DNA of 42,098 nt, taken from contig NZ_PSWS01000068.1 in assembly GCF_002932875.1 (NCBI RefSeq), positions 1-42,098 on the forward strand, written 5' to 3'. This stretch comes from Rathayibacter tritici. GTDB lineage: Bacteria > Actinomycetota > Actinomycetes > Actinomycetales > Microbacteriaceae. The position numbers and the translations under genes were made by a program. Positions 1 through 7,817 of this stretch are shown here, piece after piece. Every line of letters starts with the position of its first letter. Positions within the stretch are counted from its first letter, which is position 1. Below the pieces are notes generated by a model, which worked only from the letters and a program-made list of their open reading frames with translations, did not search any database and had not been told where the DNA came from.

Positions 1-86
1 CTCACCCCTCCCCGTGACAATCTGCCATATCCGACAGATCAGCTCCGTCAATTGCTCCGCATCCAGGCCTGTAGTAGAGTCGTACC

Positions 87-154
87 GCATCGGCTTCCCG
101 TTCCGAAAATAGCGAGCTTTGGAACTTCTATTCTCCCGAATGGGAAGCCGATGC
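87..154. repeat. Imperfect inverted repeat / long hairpin downstream of the orphan gene
   Basis: The left arm (87-112) and right arm (128-154) are reverse complements apart from two substitutions and a two-base bulge. They enclose a 15-base loop (113-127). The outer ends GCATCGGCTTCCC and GGGAAGCCGATGC pair perfectly. Read on the minus strand the hairpin begins about 20 bases after the stop of the 175-684 gene, so it could be its terminator. It has no T-tract and is longer than a typical terminator, so a recombination-site or transposon-end remnant is also possible. Confidence 0.6.
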
Positions 155-174
155 CTCGGAACGACACGCCCGAA

Positions 175-684
175 TCAGACCTTATGAATAACGCTCTCAG
201 CGCCGCCTTTGATGAGAGAGTGAACGTGCTTTCGAAGCCATTCGCCCTCGTATCCGCGATCGAGAACCGCGGAAGAGAGGTAGCGCGCCGCTCGCTCGAC
301 GTGGAATTGTTCGCCACGTCGGCTGATTTCTGATCTCCAGTTACCGAAGTAGGCCTCCTCCGTGAAGGAGATGAGATGGTCCAGCTGACGGTGACGTTGC
401 GAAGAGTACGCCAACCTTCCCTTGAGGATTTCGTCGATCTGCTGCCGAACCGCCAGCGATGCAAGTCCCGCATCACGGCCCAACCCGCTGAGGGTGCGGC
501 GCGCGAAACGATCGATGGCGCCCTGGGCGACGACCTTCTCGGGCACCCACTTCAAGCAACCGGAGAATTCTCGAAGAGCGAGCAAGGAGCCTCCCTCCCA
601 CGAGCGGCGGTACCAGGGCGTCCACGGCTCGGTCAGCTCCAGAATGCGGTGCACGAAAAGGTTCCCGCGTTGCGTGTCACTCAC
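175..684 (-). CDS. Hypothetical protein (169 aa), possibly truncated, atypical composition
   Basis: I do not recognise the family. The protein looks soluble, has no signal peptide or membrane segment, and is rich in Arg, Trp and Tyr, with a helical C-terminal part (AARYLSSAVLDRGYEGEWLRK). The GTG start at 684 has a GAGG about 8 bases upstream. Its third codon positions are much less GC-rich than in neighbouring genes; the 60 bases from 181 are 50% G+C. This suggests recent transfer or remnant status. The reading frame stops at 175 just before a 26-bp imperfect inverted repeat. The protein could be the N-terminal part of a longer broken gene, because the frame shows no recognisable domain end. 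It is divergent from the DUF3107 gene. I am fairly sure it is or was coding, but not sure of any function. Confidence 0.5.
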   Translation of the reverse strand: MSDTQRGNLFVHRILELTEPWTPWYRRSWEGGSLLALREFSGCLKWVPEKVVAQGAIDRFARRTLSGLGRDAGLASLAVRQQIDEILKGRLAYSSQRHRQLDHLISFTEEAYFGNWRSEISRRGEQFHVERAARYLSSAVLDRGYEGEWLRKHVHSLIKGGAESVIHKV

Positions 685-877
685 CTGTCGCCCCTCGGTC
701 GCGCCCCCTCCCCGTCGGGGCCAGCTCCGAGGGTACTGCGAGCACCAGCTGACAGGCTCCCGTCGGCGCTCGGCGGGGGGCCGCTGCCGCCCACTCCGCT
801 CACCGCGAAACGCGCGCCGTCGGCAACACGCGGTCCCGTATCCTGGCAGCTACGTCCCCTCCCGAAAGGCACTGCTG

Positions 878-1102
878 GTGGAAATCCGTATTGGAATGGT
901 CAACACCCCGCGCGAACTCAACTTCGAGTCGTCGATGTCCGTGACCGAGGTCGAGAAGACGGTGACCACCGCCCTCGAGGCCGGCACCGCTGTCCTGCGT
1001 CTGCGCGATGAGAAGGGGAAGATCTACATCGTCCCGACTGACACCATCGCCTTCGTGGAGGTCGGCTCCGAGGAGTCGCGCCGCGTCGGCTTCGTCGCCT
1101 AG
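878..1102 (+). CDS. DUF3107 family protein
   Basis: A 74-aa protein beginning VEIRIGMVNTPRELNFES and ending SEESRRVGFVA matches the compact actinobacterial DUF3107 family (Rv3208A-type small proteins), whose function is unknown. The GTG start at 878 is chosen because the conserved family N-terminus (EIRIGM) begins there and a GAAAGG motif lies about 8 bases upstream; the open frame extends further but its upstream residues are low-complexity. The mixed beta/alpha pattern includes a central helix (TEVEKTVTTALEAG) followed by strands (AVLRLRDEKGKIYIVPTDTIAFVEVG). It is followed 20 bases later by a small membrane protein gene and is probably co-transcribed with it. Confidence 0.85.
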   Translation: MEIRIGMVNTPRELNFESSMSVTEVEKTVTTALEAGTAVLRLRDEKGKIYIVPTDTIAFVEVGSEESRRVGFVA

Positions 1103-1122
1103 CCCCTGCCCGCGAGTACGTC

Positions 1123-1425
1123 GTGGAGCTCCTCTTCATCACTCTGTTCGGGGTCGTGATCGGTCTCGCCGCGCGGTACGGGCTGCCGCATCGGCACCTG
1201 CACGGCTCGGTGCTCGTCCCGGCGCTGGGCGGCCTGGTCGCCGCGGTCATCTGGGTTGCGCTGACCTGGGCGGGCCTGCCGTGGGACGGCGGCCTGATCT
1301 GGGTCATCGCCCTCGTCGTGACCGCTGGGGCCGTCGTTCTGGCTGACCTCTCGCTCGGACGCCGCCGCGCCCGCCGCGACGAGGCGTCGCTGCAGGCGAT
1401 GCTGTCGGGCCGTGTCGCTCCCTGA
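1123..1425 (+). CDS. Small integral membrane protein (100 aa)
   Basis: It is predicted to cross the membrane three times: residues about 2-18 (ELLFITLFGVVIGLAAR), 29-50 (LVPALGGLVAAVIWVALTWAGL) and 57-75 (LIWVIALVVTAGAVVLADL). A basic cytoplasmic tail (GRRRARRDEA) follows. This matches uncharacterised actinobacterial membrane proteins found next to DUF3107 genes; no function is known. The GTG start at 1123 lies 20 bases after the DUF3107 stop, which supports a two-gene operon. No strong Shine-Dalgarno is visible. A terminator-like hairpin follows directly. Confidence 0.75.
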   Translation: MELLFITLFGVVIGLAARYGLPHRHLHGSVLVPALGGLVAAVIWVALTWAGLPWDGGLIWVIALVVTAGAVVLADLSLGRRRARRDEASLQAMLSGRVAP

Positions 1426-1433
1426 TCGTGCTG

Positions 1434-1464
1434 AAGGGGCGGGAGTCCTCAGCTCCCGCGCCTT
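1434..1464 (+). terminator. Rho-independent-like terminator after the DUF3107 operon
   Basis: The arms 1434-1445 and 1453-1464 form a 12-position stem with one G-G mismatch around a seven-base loop (TCCTCAG), followed by TTTGTCGT. It lies nine bases after the stop codon at 1425, in the right place to end the upstream pair. The short T-run is typical of high-GC actinobacterial terminators. Confidence 0.6.
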
Positions 1465-1581
1465 TGTCGTCCACGAGGTGCGACACGGCGTGATGATGAT
1501 GTGCCAGTCTCCGGTCACAGCTCCCGCGGACGGTGACAAACACCGACAATCGTCGGACAATCATCTTCCCTGGGGGTAGAA

Positions 1582-4530
1582 ATGCTGGCTGAACGTGGAA
1601 ATGCCGTCACCGCCACCCGGCGCGCGGTGCTCGGCGCTGCCGCTGCAGGGCTGGCCGGAGCCGCGGTCGCTCCGGCCGCCGATGCCGCTGTCCCGACGGC
1701 ACCGGACCTCGCCGTCACCCGTGTCGTGCCCGTGCGGAGCGCCGCGCTCTCCCTGACCGGAGCGCGACTGCCGCAGTCGACCTCTCTCTTCACGCCGATC
1801 CGCTCCGACGCCGACGCCGTCTACGTCGCCGACTCGATCCCCGAGCCGCAGTGGTGGACGATCACCGACCGGCATCCCCGCGCCCGCTCGGGGATCTGGC
1901 GCCTCCCGAAGAACGGATCAACGGCCTCCTTCACCGAGACCGCTGCCGCAGTCGAATTCGACGGCGTGAATCCCGGCCATCGCGGCGCGAGCGTGACCGT
2001 CACCGACGGGGGCCGTGTTCTCGTGCAGCCTCCGCTGCACAAGCTGGTGTCCCGAGGAGGGGCGGGCTGGCGGAATGCCCCGCTCGCCGTGGCCGCCTCA
2101 CGGTCGTCGCACGACGTCTCCTCCTTCTTTGCCGTCCCCGCGCCCGCCGGCGCGCGGACCGGCGTCTCGTACTCGCGCTTCTTCCGCGACTCGGCGTCGG
2201 CGACCACTTACCTCCTCACCCGTGGCTCCGACTACCAGGCGCTCCTGTGGACCTGGGACGAGACAGCGCGGGTCCTGCGCCCGCTGCACCGCGAGGACAC
2301 CCGCTACGACCCGGCGCAGCCCGACGGCTACGGTGTGCGGGACGGGCTCAGCGTGCATCCGACCACGGGCCTGCGCACCGGCGCGTACGGGCACGAACTC
2401 GCCTTCTCCCGCCCCGCCGGTGCGACCACGAGCACGATCTGGTGCGCGGCCGAGTTCCGGATCAACACGGACGCCGACCAGTCGGGCTTCCCGCGGCGCG
2501 ACATCGCGCTTGCTCGCAGCGACGACCAGGGCCGCACCTGGCAGCATCCGCGAACCGGGGTCACCGCCGCACAGCTCTTCCGACCCTCGGTGCCGGCGCC
2601 CGCGAACGCGAACGTCCTGGTCGTCTTCGACGGGCCCGCCTACTCCGCGAGCGCTTCGGATGACGCCCGCCACGACAGCGTGGGTGCGCGCGTCGGCGTC
2701 GCGAGTGGCGGACGAGTGGTCGTCGTGGCGGCCTGGTCGAGGCGGCCCGCCGACTCCTCCGACACCGGCCTCGCCCTAGGCACCCCCGTGTCGACCGACT
2801 ACCGCTCCCTCTGGGCCGCGGTCTGGGACCCAGCCACCAAGACCCTGGAGCGGACCTGCCTCTACAACCCCGGCTCGCGCCGCTCGGACGGCACCTGGAC
2901 GTCGAATCATCACGCGGGCATGCCCTCCCTCGTGTACTCCCGCTCCGGCACCGTCGTGGTGGTCGCCTCCAGCCACGACGACCACGAGCACTGGCCGGGA
3001 CGGGAAAACTGGGGGCTCGTCTCGGACGACGGCCGCCCGACCACTTTCCCTGCCGACGCGCGCCTGCATGTCTACGCGACCAGTGACGGGCGGAGTTGGA
3101 CCGACTCCGCCGTCGCGGGTCCGTCGGGCCTGACCACCACCGGCACATCCGGCGCCTACCTCGACCCGGAGTGCCTCGACGGCGACGGACTGCTGCGCCT
3201 CTACCCCGCCTTCCCCAACGATCCCGCGCGTGCCGAGGTGTGGGAGCTGCCTGCGCCCTCCGTGCCGACGCTCTCGCGCCGCCTCGACCGCCCCGTTCTC
3301 ACCGCACGCGCTCTCTCGGGAGGCGTCGCCGTCAGCTGGACGCCGCCCGCCTCCGACGCCGGCTCGTCGATCTCGCAGTTCGTCCTGCACGCGGCCGACG
3401 GCACCCGGGCCAACAGCGCCTCGCCTGCGGTCGCCGTGCTCGACGGCGCGACCCGCGGTTGGATCGACCGCAGCGCTCCTGCGGGGGCCCCGCGCAGCTA
3501 CGTCGTCTTCGCCCGAAACGCGGCGGGCACCTCCCTCGCCTCGAACACCGCAACAGCGACGAGCGGTGCCGTCGACGTCGTGCGTCCCCCGGATCCCGCT
3601 CCGCAGTACTGGTTCCGCGCGAGCGACCTGCCGCTGCGCGCCGGTGACCGGGTCGCCTCTGTTCCGGCTGCTCCGGGCGCCCTCGTGCGCACGGCCGCCG
3701 TGCAGAGCGTCGCCACTCGACAGCCGCGGTTGATTGCGGACGGACCGGGCGGGCTGCCGGCGCTGCGGTTCGAGCGCGCGGCCGCGAGCGGCCTGCTCCT
3801 GCCCGCCCCGCTGCGCTTCGGCGGCACCACAACGGTGCTGATGGTCGCGCGCGTCCGCGACGAGGAGTGGTCGCACCTCGCGGCGGCAACCGATGCGGAG
3901 GGCATGCTCCTGGTGCGCGCGCCCTTCTCCCGGGTGTCCGCCGGTGCCCACGAGACTCGCTCGGCGGGAGCAGCGGCCGACGGCACGCAGGGTCTCGCGA
4001 CGACCGACACCCGCCTCGAGGTCGTCCACCGAGTCGAGAGCTCGACGGGGATCGGCGCGTGGAAGGTGTATGTGTCGCAGTGGCGCGTCGATCCGTGGTC
4101 GAAGCTGCGTGTCAGCGGCCAGATCAACCGCTGCGGGAGCTCGCAGATCGAGCTCCCGGCGACGGCGGGAGCGATCCTCACCGGGGCGGACGAGCCCACG
4201 TCGGCGCAGATGACCATCGGCAGCGCCCGCGCCCGGACCGGGGACGTGCTCGCCAGCGCGGTCGACATCGCCGAAATCCTCCGCTTCGACGGGTCCATGC
4301 CACGAGAGCGGATCCAGGACGTAGTCCTGTACCTGCTCGCGCGGCATCGCCTCCCGTCGACGAACGTCGTCGAGTCGGAGCTGCGGCGCCGGTGGGATCG
4401 CGGGACGCCTCCCGACTGCCTCGACGTCGTCCGCACCGACGCGGCGATGGCCGGCGGATCCACGGCGGGAGCGCTCCAGCACGACTCCTGCTCGCGGCTA
4501 CTCCCGACGGGCACCTACGTCCCGGCCTGA
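1582..4530 (+). CDS. Large Tat-exported surface protein: BNR/sialidase-like, Fn3 and lectin-like domains
   Basis: A 982-aa secreted protein. The N-terminus has a twin-arginine-type signal (TRRAVLGAAAAGLAGAAVAPAADA, residues about 11-35) with an Ala-x-Ala-like cleavage site. Residues about 40-550 look like a sialidase-type beta-propeller: there is an Asp-box match SDDQGRTW near residue 313 and a weaker one, TSDGRSW, near 500. Residues about 560-665 form a fibronectin type III domain (GVAVSWTPPASDAGSSISQFVL). Residues about 673-930 resemble a concanavalin-like/LamG module, opening with YWFRASDLPLRAGDRV and continuing with LPALRFERAAASGLLLP. The probable role is binding or cleaving a surface or plant polysaccharide; no catalytic residues can be assigned with confidence. 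The ATG at 1582 is preceded by a GGGGG-rich site. It converges on the ferritin-like gene with only eight bases between. Confidence 0.75.
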   Translation: MLAERGNAVTATRRAVLGAAAAGLAGAAVAPAADAAVPTAPDLAVTRVVPVRSAALSLTGARLPQSTSLFTPIRSDADAVYVADSIPEPQWWTITDRHPRARSGIWRLPKNGSTASFTETAAAVEFDGVNPGHRGASVTVTDGGRVLVQPPLHKLVSRGGAGWRNAPLAVAASRSSHDVSSFFAVPAPAGARTGVSYSRFFRDSASATTYLLTRGSDYQALLWTWDETARVLRPLHREDTRYDPAQPDGYGVRDGLSVHPTTGLRTGAYGHELAFSRPAGATTSTIWCAAEFRINTDADQSGFPRRDIALARSDDQGRTWQHPRTGVTAAQLFRPSVPAPANANVLVVFDGPAYSASASDDARHDSVGARVGVASGGRVVVVAAWSRRPADSSDTGLALGTPVSTDYRSLWAAVWDPATKTLERTCLYNPGSRRSDGTWTSNHHAGMPSLVYSRSGTVVVVASSHDDHEHWPGRENWGLVSDDGRPTTFPADARLHVYATSDGRSWTDSAVAGPSGLTTTGTSGAYLDPECLDGDGLLRLYPAFPNDPARAEVWELPAPSVPTLSRRLDRPVLTARALSGGVAVSWTPPASDAGSSISQFVLHAADGTRANSASPAVAVLDGATRGWIDRSAPAGAPRSYVVFARNAAGTSLASNTATATSGAVDVVRPPDPAPQYWFRASDLPLRAGDRVASVPAAPGALVRTAAVQSVATRQPRLIADGPGGLPALRFERAAASGLLLPAPLRFGGTTTVLMVARVRDEEWSHLAAATDAEGMLLVRAPFSRVSAGAHETRSAGAAADGTQGLATTDTRLEVVHRVESSTGIGAWKVYVSQWRVDPWSKLRVSGQINRCGSSQIELPATAGAILTGADEPTSAQMTIGSARARTGDVLASAVDIAEILRFDGSMPRERIQDVVLYLLARHRLPSTNVVESELRRRWDRGTPPDCLDVVRTDAAMAGGSTAGALQHDSCSRLLPTGTYVPA

Positions 4531-4538
4531 GCGCTCGG

Positions 4539-5258
4539 TCAGGCCGTCAGGCCCAGGGCGTCCATCCGCCGCGTGTGCGACGCGATCAACTCGGTGAAGA
4601 CGGGCTCGATCCGTGATTCGTCGGAGTCGTGGTTGCCCGACCCCATCAGCGCGGATCGGGCAACCAGGAGGGTGTCGCCGACAAGACGGCGGCCCCAGAC
4701 GGCGAGCCGAGAGCCCAGGCGCTCGTCGGCGGCGATCTCGCGGCGCAGGATAGCGACCACGTCCTCGGCGCCCGTATCGGCGCCGAGAGTCTGCGCGATG
4801 CGCGGCCCCACATCGGTGGGGAGCCCGCCAGTGAGGCGGATGAAGAAATCATCGAGCAGGCCGGCTGTGATGTAGGCCGAGAGCAGCGTCTCGTGCAGGT
4901 CGGCACCCCGGGTAAGGCGCTCGAAGGTGTCGATCGCGGGGCGGAAGGGAGCCATCGCCTCGCCGGGCTCGACGTCGCGGCGGCGCAACTCGGCGACGAC
5001 CGCGTGGTGCTTGGCGAGCGCCGTACCCGCGGCGGAGGAGATCGCCTCCTTGTCGGCGAGGTCCTCGGTCTCGGCGACGGCGCGGGCCAGCACCTCGAAC
5101 ACGGCGAGCTGGAGGTAGGCGACCTGACCGAGGTAGGGCAGCACCTCGGGAGTGAGGTCGGCGAGGTCGACACGGTCGCGCTTCCGGGGCGACTCTCCGC
5201 GGGGCGTCAGGCGGGGCAGGTCGACCAGGGGACGTCGACGTCGGAACCAGGCAGCCAT
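4539..5258 (-). CDS. Ferritin-like domain protein
   Basis: A 239-aa cytosolic helical protein of the ferritin-like/MiaE-like type common in Actinobacteria. After a basic, poorly ordered N-terminus (MAAWFRRRRPLVDLPRL) come long helices with acidic and His residues that could hold a di-metal site: QLAVFEVLARAVAETEDLADKEAIS, TALAKHHAVVAELRRR and DVVAILRREIAADERLGSR. Function is not established; by family analogy it may be an iron-binding oxidase or hydroxylase. The ATG at 5258 is chosen over the upstream frame because GAAGAA lies just ahead and the extra upstream residues are low-complexity. It is divergent from the helicase gene. Confidence 0.7.
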   Translation of the reverse strand: MAAWFRRRRPLVDLPRLTPRGESPRKRDRVDLADLTPEVLPYLGQVAYLQLAVFEVLARAVAETEDLADKEAISSAAGTALAKHHAVVAELRRRDVEPGEAMAPFRPAIDTFERLTRGADLHETLLSAYITAGLLDDFFIRLTGGLPTDVGPRIAQTLGADTGAEDVVAILRREIAADERLGSRLAVWGRRLVGDTLLVARSALMGSGNHDSDESRIEPVFTELIASHTRRMDALGLTA

Positions 5259-5412
5259 TTCTTCAGCATAGGGCGCCCGAGGAGTGCGGTTCCGGGGCCG
5301 ACGCGGCAGGGAGCAGTAGACTCGCCGAGATGTCACCGGCGCTGGATCGGTGGCCCTGCGCCCGGAGTCGTACAGGGGCGTAGACCGTTCGACACGACAG
5401 GCGCTTCACTCC

Positions 5413-6831
5413 GTGACTTTCTCCGATCTCAACATCGACGACGACATCGTCGCCGCACTCGCGGCCCAGGGCATCCTGGAGCCTTTCCCTATCCAGGAGC
5501 AGACGATCCCCCTGGCCCTGCAGAAGCAGGACATTATCGGCCAGGCCAAGACCGGCACCGGCAAGACGTTCGGCTTCGGCCTCCCGCTCATCCAGGCCCT
5601 CGGCACTGAGCCGGAGCCGGGCGTCAAAGCTCTCATCGTCGTGCCGACGCGCGAGCTCGCCGTCCAGGTCACCGAAGACATCGAGCTGGCCGCCTCCAAT
5701 CGGCCGACCAAGATCGTGTCGATTTACGGCGGGAAGGCCTACGAGGGCCAGATCGAGCAGCTGAAAGCCGGTGCGCAGATCGTCGTCGGCACCCCGGGGC
5801 GCCTGCTGGACCTGGCCGGGCAGCGCCTGCTCTCGCTCGCGAAGGTGCAGGTGATGGTCCTCGACGAGGCAGACAAGATGCTCGACCTCGGATTCCTCTC
5901 GGACATCGAGAAGCTGTTCGCGCAGACTCCGCCCACCCGCCACACCATGCTCTTCTCGGCGACGATGCCGGGGGCGATCGTCGCCCTCGCCCGCCGCTTC
6001 ATGAACAAGCCCATTCACATCCGCGCGACGGACCCCGACGAGGGCATCACGCAGGCCAACATCAAGCACATCGTCTATCGGGCGCACTCGCTCGACAAGG
6101 ACGAGGTCATCGCGCGCATCCTGCAGTCCGAGGGCCGCGGCAAGACCGTTATCTTCACCCGCACCAAGCGCGCCGCCGCCCGCATCGTCGAGGAGCTCAA
6201 CGACCGCGGCTTCAACGCGGCGGCCGTGCACGGCGACCTCAACCAGGAGCAGCGCGAGCGCGCGATGGCGGCGTTCAAGGCCGGCAAGAAGGACATCCTG
6301 ATCGCCACCGACGTCGCGGCGCGCGGCATCGACGTCAACGACGTCACCCACGTGATCAACCACACCATCCCGGATGACGACCAGACCTATCTGCACCGCG
6401 TCGGCCGCACCGGGCGCGCGGGAAAGACCGGTATCGCGGTCACCTTCGTCGACTGGGAAGACCTGCACAAGTGGGCCCTGATCAATCGGGCCCTCGAGTT
6501 CGGCCAGCCGGACCCGGTCGAGACCTACTCCTCGTCGCCGCATCTCTACACCGACCTCGACATCCCCGCGGGCACCCGGGGCCGACTCAAGCCGACTCCG
6601 ATCCCCGCTGAGGCGAAGGCCGATGCCCGCCCCGAGCGCGGCGAGCGCCCCGAACGCGGCGACCGCCCGCCGCGCCGGCGCACCCGCTCCGACTCCGCTG
6701 ACTCGACCGCCCCGCAGCAGACCGGCCCCGCCCCCTCGAGCGAGAGCAAGGAACACCACGACGGCAACAGCGAGCCGCGCCGCCGCACCCGCTCGCGTCG
6801 CCGTTCCCCCCGCCCCGACGGTCAGGCCTGA
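5413..6831 (+). CDS. DEAD-box ATP-dependent RNA helicase (RhlE/CsdA-like)
   Basis: A cytosolic RNA-unwinding ATPase for ribosome assembly or mRNA turnover. The helicase motifs appear in order: Q motif FPIQEQTIP, Walker A AKTGTGKT, Ia PTRELAVQ, TPGRLLDL, DEAD (VLDEADKMLDLGF), SAT (LFSATMP), then in lobe 2 IFTRTKRAA, ATDVAARGIDVNDVTHVIN and HRVGRTGRAG. The C-terminal ~90 residues are a disordered, Arg-rich RNA-binding tail with RPERGERPERGDRP-type repeats. The GTG at 5413 gives the usual family start (M-TFSDLNIDDDIV). An in-frame GTG at 5350 would add 21 atypical residues, and neither start has a strong ribosome-binding site. The gene is followed by a strong hairpin that also faces the convergent PHP gene. 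Confidence 0.93.
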   Translation: MTFSDLNIDDDIVAALAAQGILEPFPIQEQTIPLALQKQDIIGQAKTGTGKTFGFGLPLIQALGTEPEPGVKALIVVPTRELAVQVTEDIELAASNRPTKIVSIYGGKAYEGQIEQLKAGAQIVVGTPGRLLDLAGQRLLSLAKVQVMVLDEADKMLDLGFLSDIEKLFAQTPPTRHTMLFSATMPGAIVALARRFMNKPIHIRATDPDEGITQANIKHIVYRAHSLDKDEVIARILQSEGRGKTVIFTRTKRAAARIVEELNDRGFNAAAVHGDLNQEQRERAMAAFKAGKKDILIATDVAARGIDVNDVTHVINHTIPDDDQTYLHRVGRTGRAGKTGIAVTFVDWEDLHKWALINRALEFGQPDPVETYSSSPHLYTDLDIPAGTRGRLKPTPIPAEAKADARPERGERPERGDRPPRRRTRSDSADSTAPQQTGPAPSSESKEHHDGNSEPRRRTRSRRRSPRPDGQA

Positions 6832-6845
6832 GCCGTAGCGCACCG

Positions 6846-6883
6846 AGCCCACCCCCTCGCGATTCGTCGCGTGGGGGTGGGCT
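6846..6883. terminator. Bidirectional terminator with UUCG tetraloop
   Basis: A perfect 11-bp outer stem (6846-6856 with 6873-6883) continues across a single T-T mismatch into a 5-bp inner stem (CGCGA/TCGCG) closed by TTCG. UUCG is an exceptionally stable RNA tetraloop. The element lies between the convergent helicase and PHP genes and can work in both directions; it ends in CTTGTCC on the plus strand. Confidence 0.85.
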
Positions 6884-6893
6884 TGTCCGCGGG

Positions 6894-7730
6894 TCAGCGG
6901 GCGGAGGAGCGGATCGCGTCGACAGCGGTGCGCGTGGTCGTGTTCTCGCCGAGGCGGTTCGGCTTGCCGGTGCCGTGGTAGTCGCTCGAGCCCGTGGTGA
7001 CGAGGGAGTAGCGCGCAGCCAGCTCGCGCAGGCGCCGCTTGCCGGCGGCCGTGTTCTCTCGGTGCTCGACCTCGAGGCCGAAGAGGCCGGCGTCGACGAG
7101 CTGCGGGAGGATCGACTCCACCGCGATTCCACGCGCGCTCGCCGCGGGGTGGGCGATGACCGGGACGCCGCCCGCCGCTCGGACCAGGCGGACCGCGTCG
7201 AGCGGATCGGGGGCGTAGTGCGGCCGGTAGTAGCCGCCCCGCCAGTCGAGGATGCCCGCGAAGGCAGCGGAGCGGTCGGTCGCCAGGCCACGAGCGACGA
7301 GCGCGTCGGCGATGTGCGGCCGCCCGATCGTCGTCCCCGGACTGGTCTGGGCAAGCACATCGTCCCAGGTCAGGTCGTAGTCGGCGGCGATGGCGGTGAC
7401 GATCGCCTCCGCGCGGTTCATGCGGGCCGAGCGAATGCGCGCGGTTTCGGCGACGAGGCCGGCGTCCGTCGGGTCGACGAGGTAGGCAAGTACGTGCACG
7501 CTGGCCCAGCCCACCCGCGAAGAGAGCTCCATGCCCGGAAGGAGGTCGATGCCCGCCTCCTCCGCGGCGGCGAGCGCCTCGGTCCACCCGCCGGTGCTGT
7601 CGTGGTCGGTGAGCGCCACTCCGGCGAGGCCTGCGGCGGCAGCAGCCCGCACCAGATCAGCGGGCGCCTCGGTGCCGTCCGAGACGACGGAGTGGGTGTG
7701 GAGGTCGTACCCGCCTCCGTCGACATGCAT
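6894..7730 (-). CDS. PHP-domain phosphoesterase (RNase AM/YciV-like)
   Basis: A 278-aa metal-dependent phosphoesterase of the PHP superfamily. Metal-binding motifs are present in order: DLHTHSVVSDGT (motif I), LTDHDST (II), GMELSS, VIAHPA and the final GSSDYHG. The family includes 3'-5' nucleotidases and the 5'-end-trimming RNase AM, so a role in nucleotide or RNA 5'-end processing is likely by homology. The ATG at 7730 (MHVDGGGYDLHTHS) is the best start. Upstream in-frame ATGs at 7739 and 7796 exist, and the latter would translate a 9-bp tandem repeat into a Met-Gln-Gly-rich leader. It is divergent from the EEP gene. Confidence 0.88.
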   Translation of the reverse strand: MHVDGGGYDLHTHSVVSDGTEAPADLVRAAAAAGLAGVALTDHDSTGGWTEALAAAEEAGIDLLPGMELSSRVGWASVHVLAYLVDPTDAGLVAETARIRSARMNRAEAIVTAIAADYDLTWDDVLAQTSPGTTIGRPHIADALVARGLATDRSAAFAGILDWRGGYYRPHYAPDPLDAVRLVRAAGGVPVIAHPAASARGIAVESILPQLVDAGLFGLEVEHRENTAAGKRRLRELAARYSLVTTGSSDYHGTGKPNRLGENTTTRTAVDAIRSSAR

Positions 7731-7759
7731 ACCCCCCATCGTAGCCGCGCCGCCTGCGA

Positions 7760-7802
7760 GCCCTGCGATGCCCTGCATGCCCTGCACGCCCTGCACGCCC
7801 TA
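7760..7802. repeat. 9-bp tandem repeat in a divergent promoter region
   Basis: About 4.5 copies of GCCCTGCAC/T lie head to tail: 7760-7769 (one base longer), 7770-7778, 7779-7787, 7788-7796 and the partial copy 7797-7802. The array sits between the starts of the PHP gene (7730) and the EEP gene (7818), so changes in copy number would alter promoter spacing or an extended PHP N-terminus by three codons per unit. Confidence 0.8.
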
Positions 7803-7817
7803 GTAACCTGAGCCGCG

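Noticed and set aside
101-145. A FRT-like recombinase target (TATTCTC near GGAACTTC)
   Set aside because: Only short matches are shared and the required 13-base arms around an 8-base spacer are absent; the sequence is fully explained by the imperfect hairpin.
48-476. A minus-strand 142-aa frame overlapping the orphan gene
   Set aside because: It is Ser/Arg-rich low-complexity sequence in the part shared with the 169-aa gene. Its end (RSDSGVSFRGIGFPFGRIEV) overlaps the hairpin and shows no domain.
2776-4482. 568-aa antisense frame opposite the large surface protein
   Set aside because: It is Arg/Gly-rich shadow sequence typical of high-GC genes, with no domain, start signal or codon bias. 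The plus-strand gene has a signal peptide and recognisable domains.
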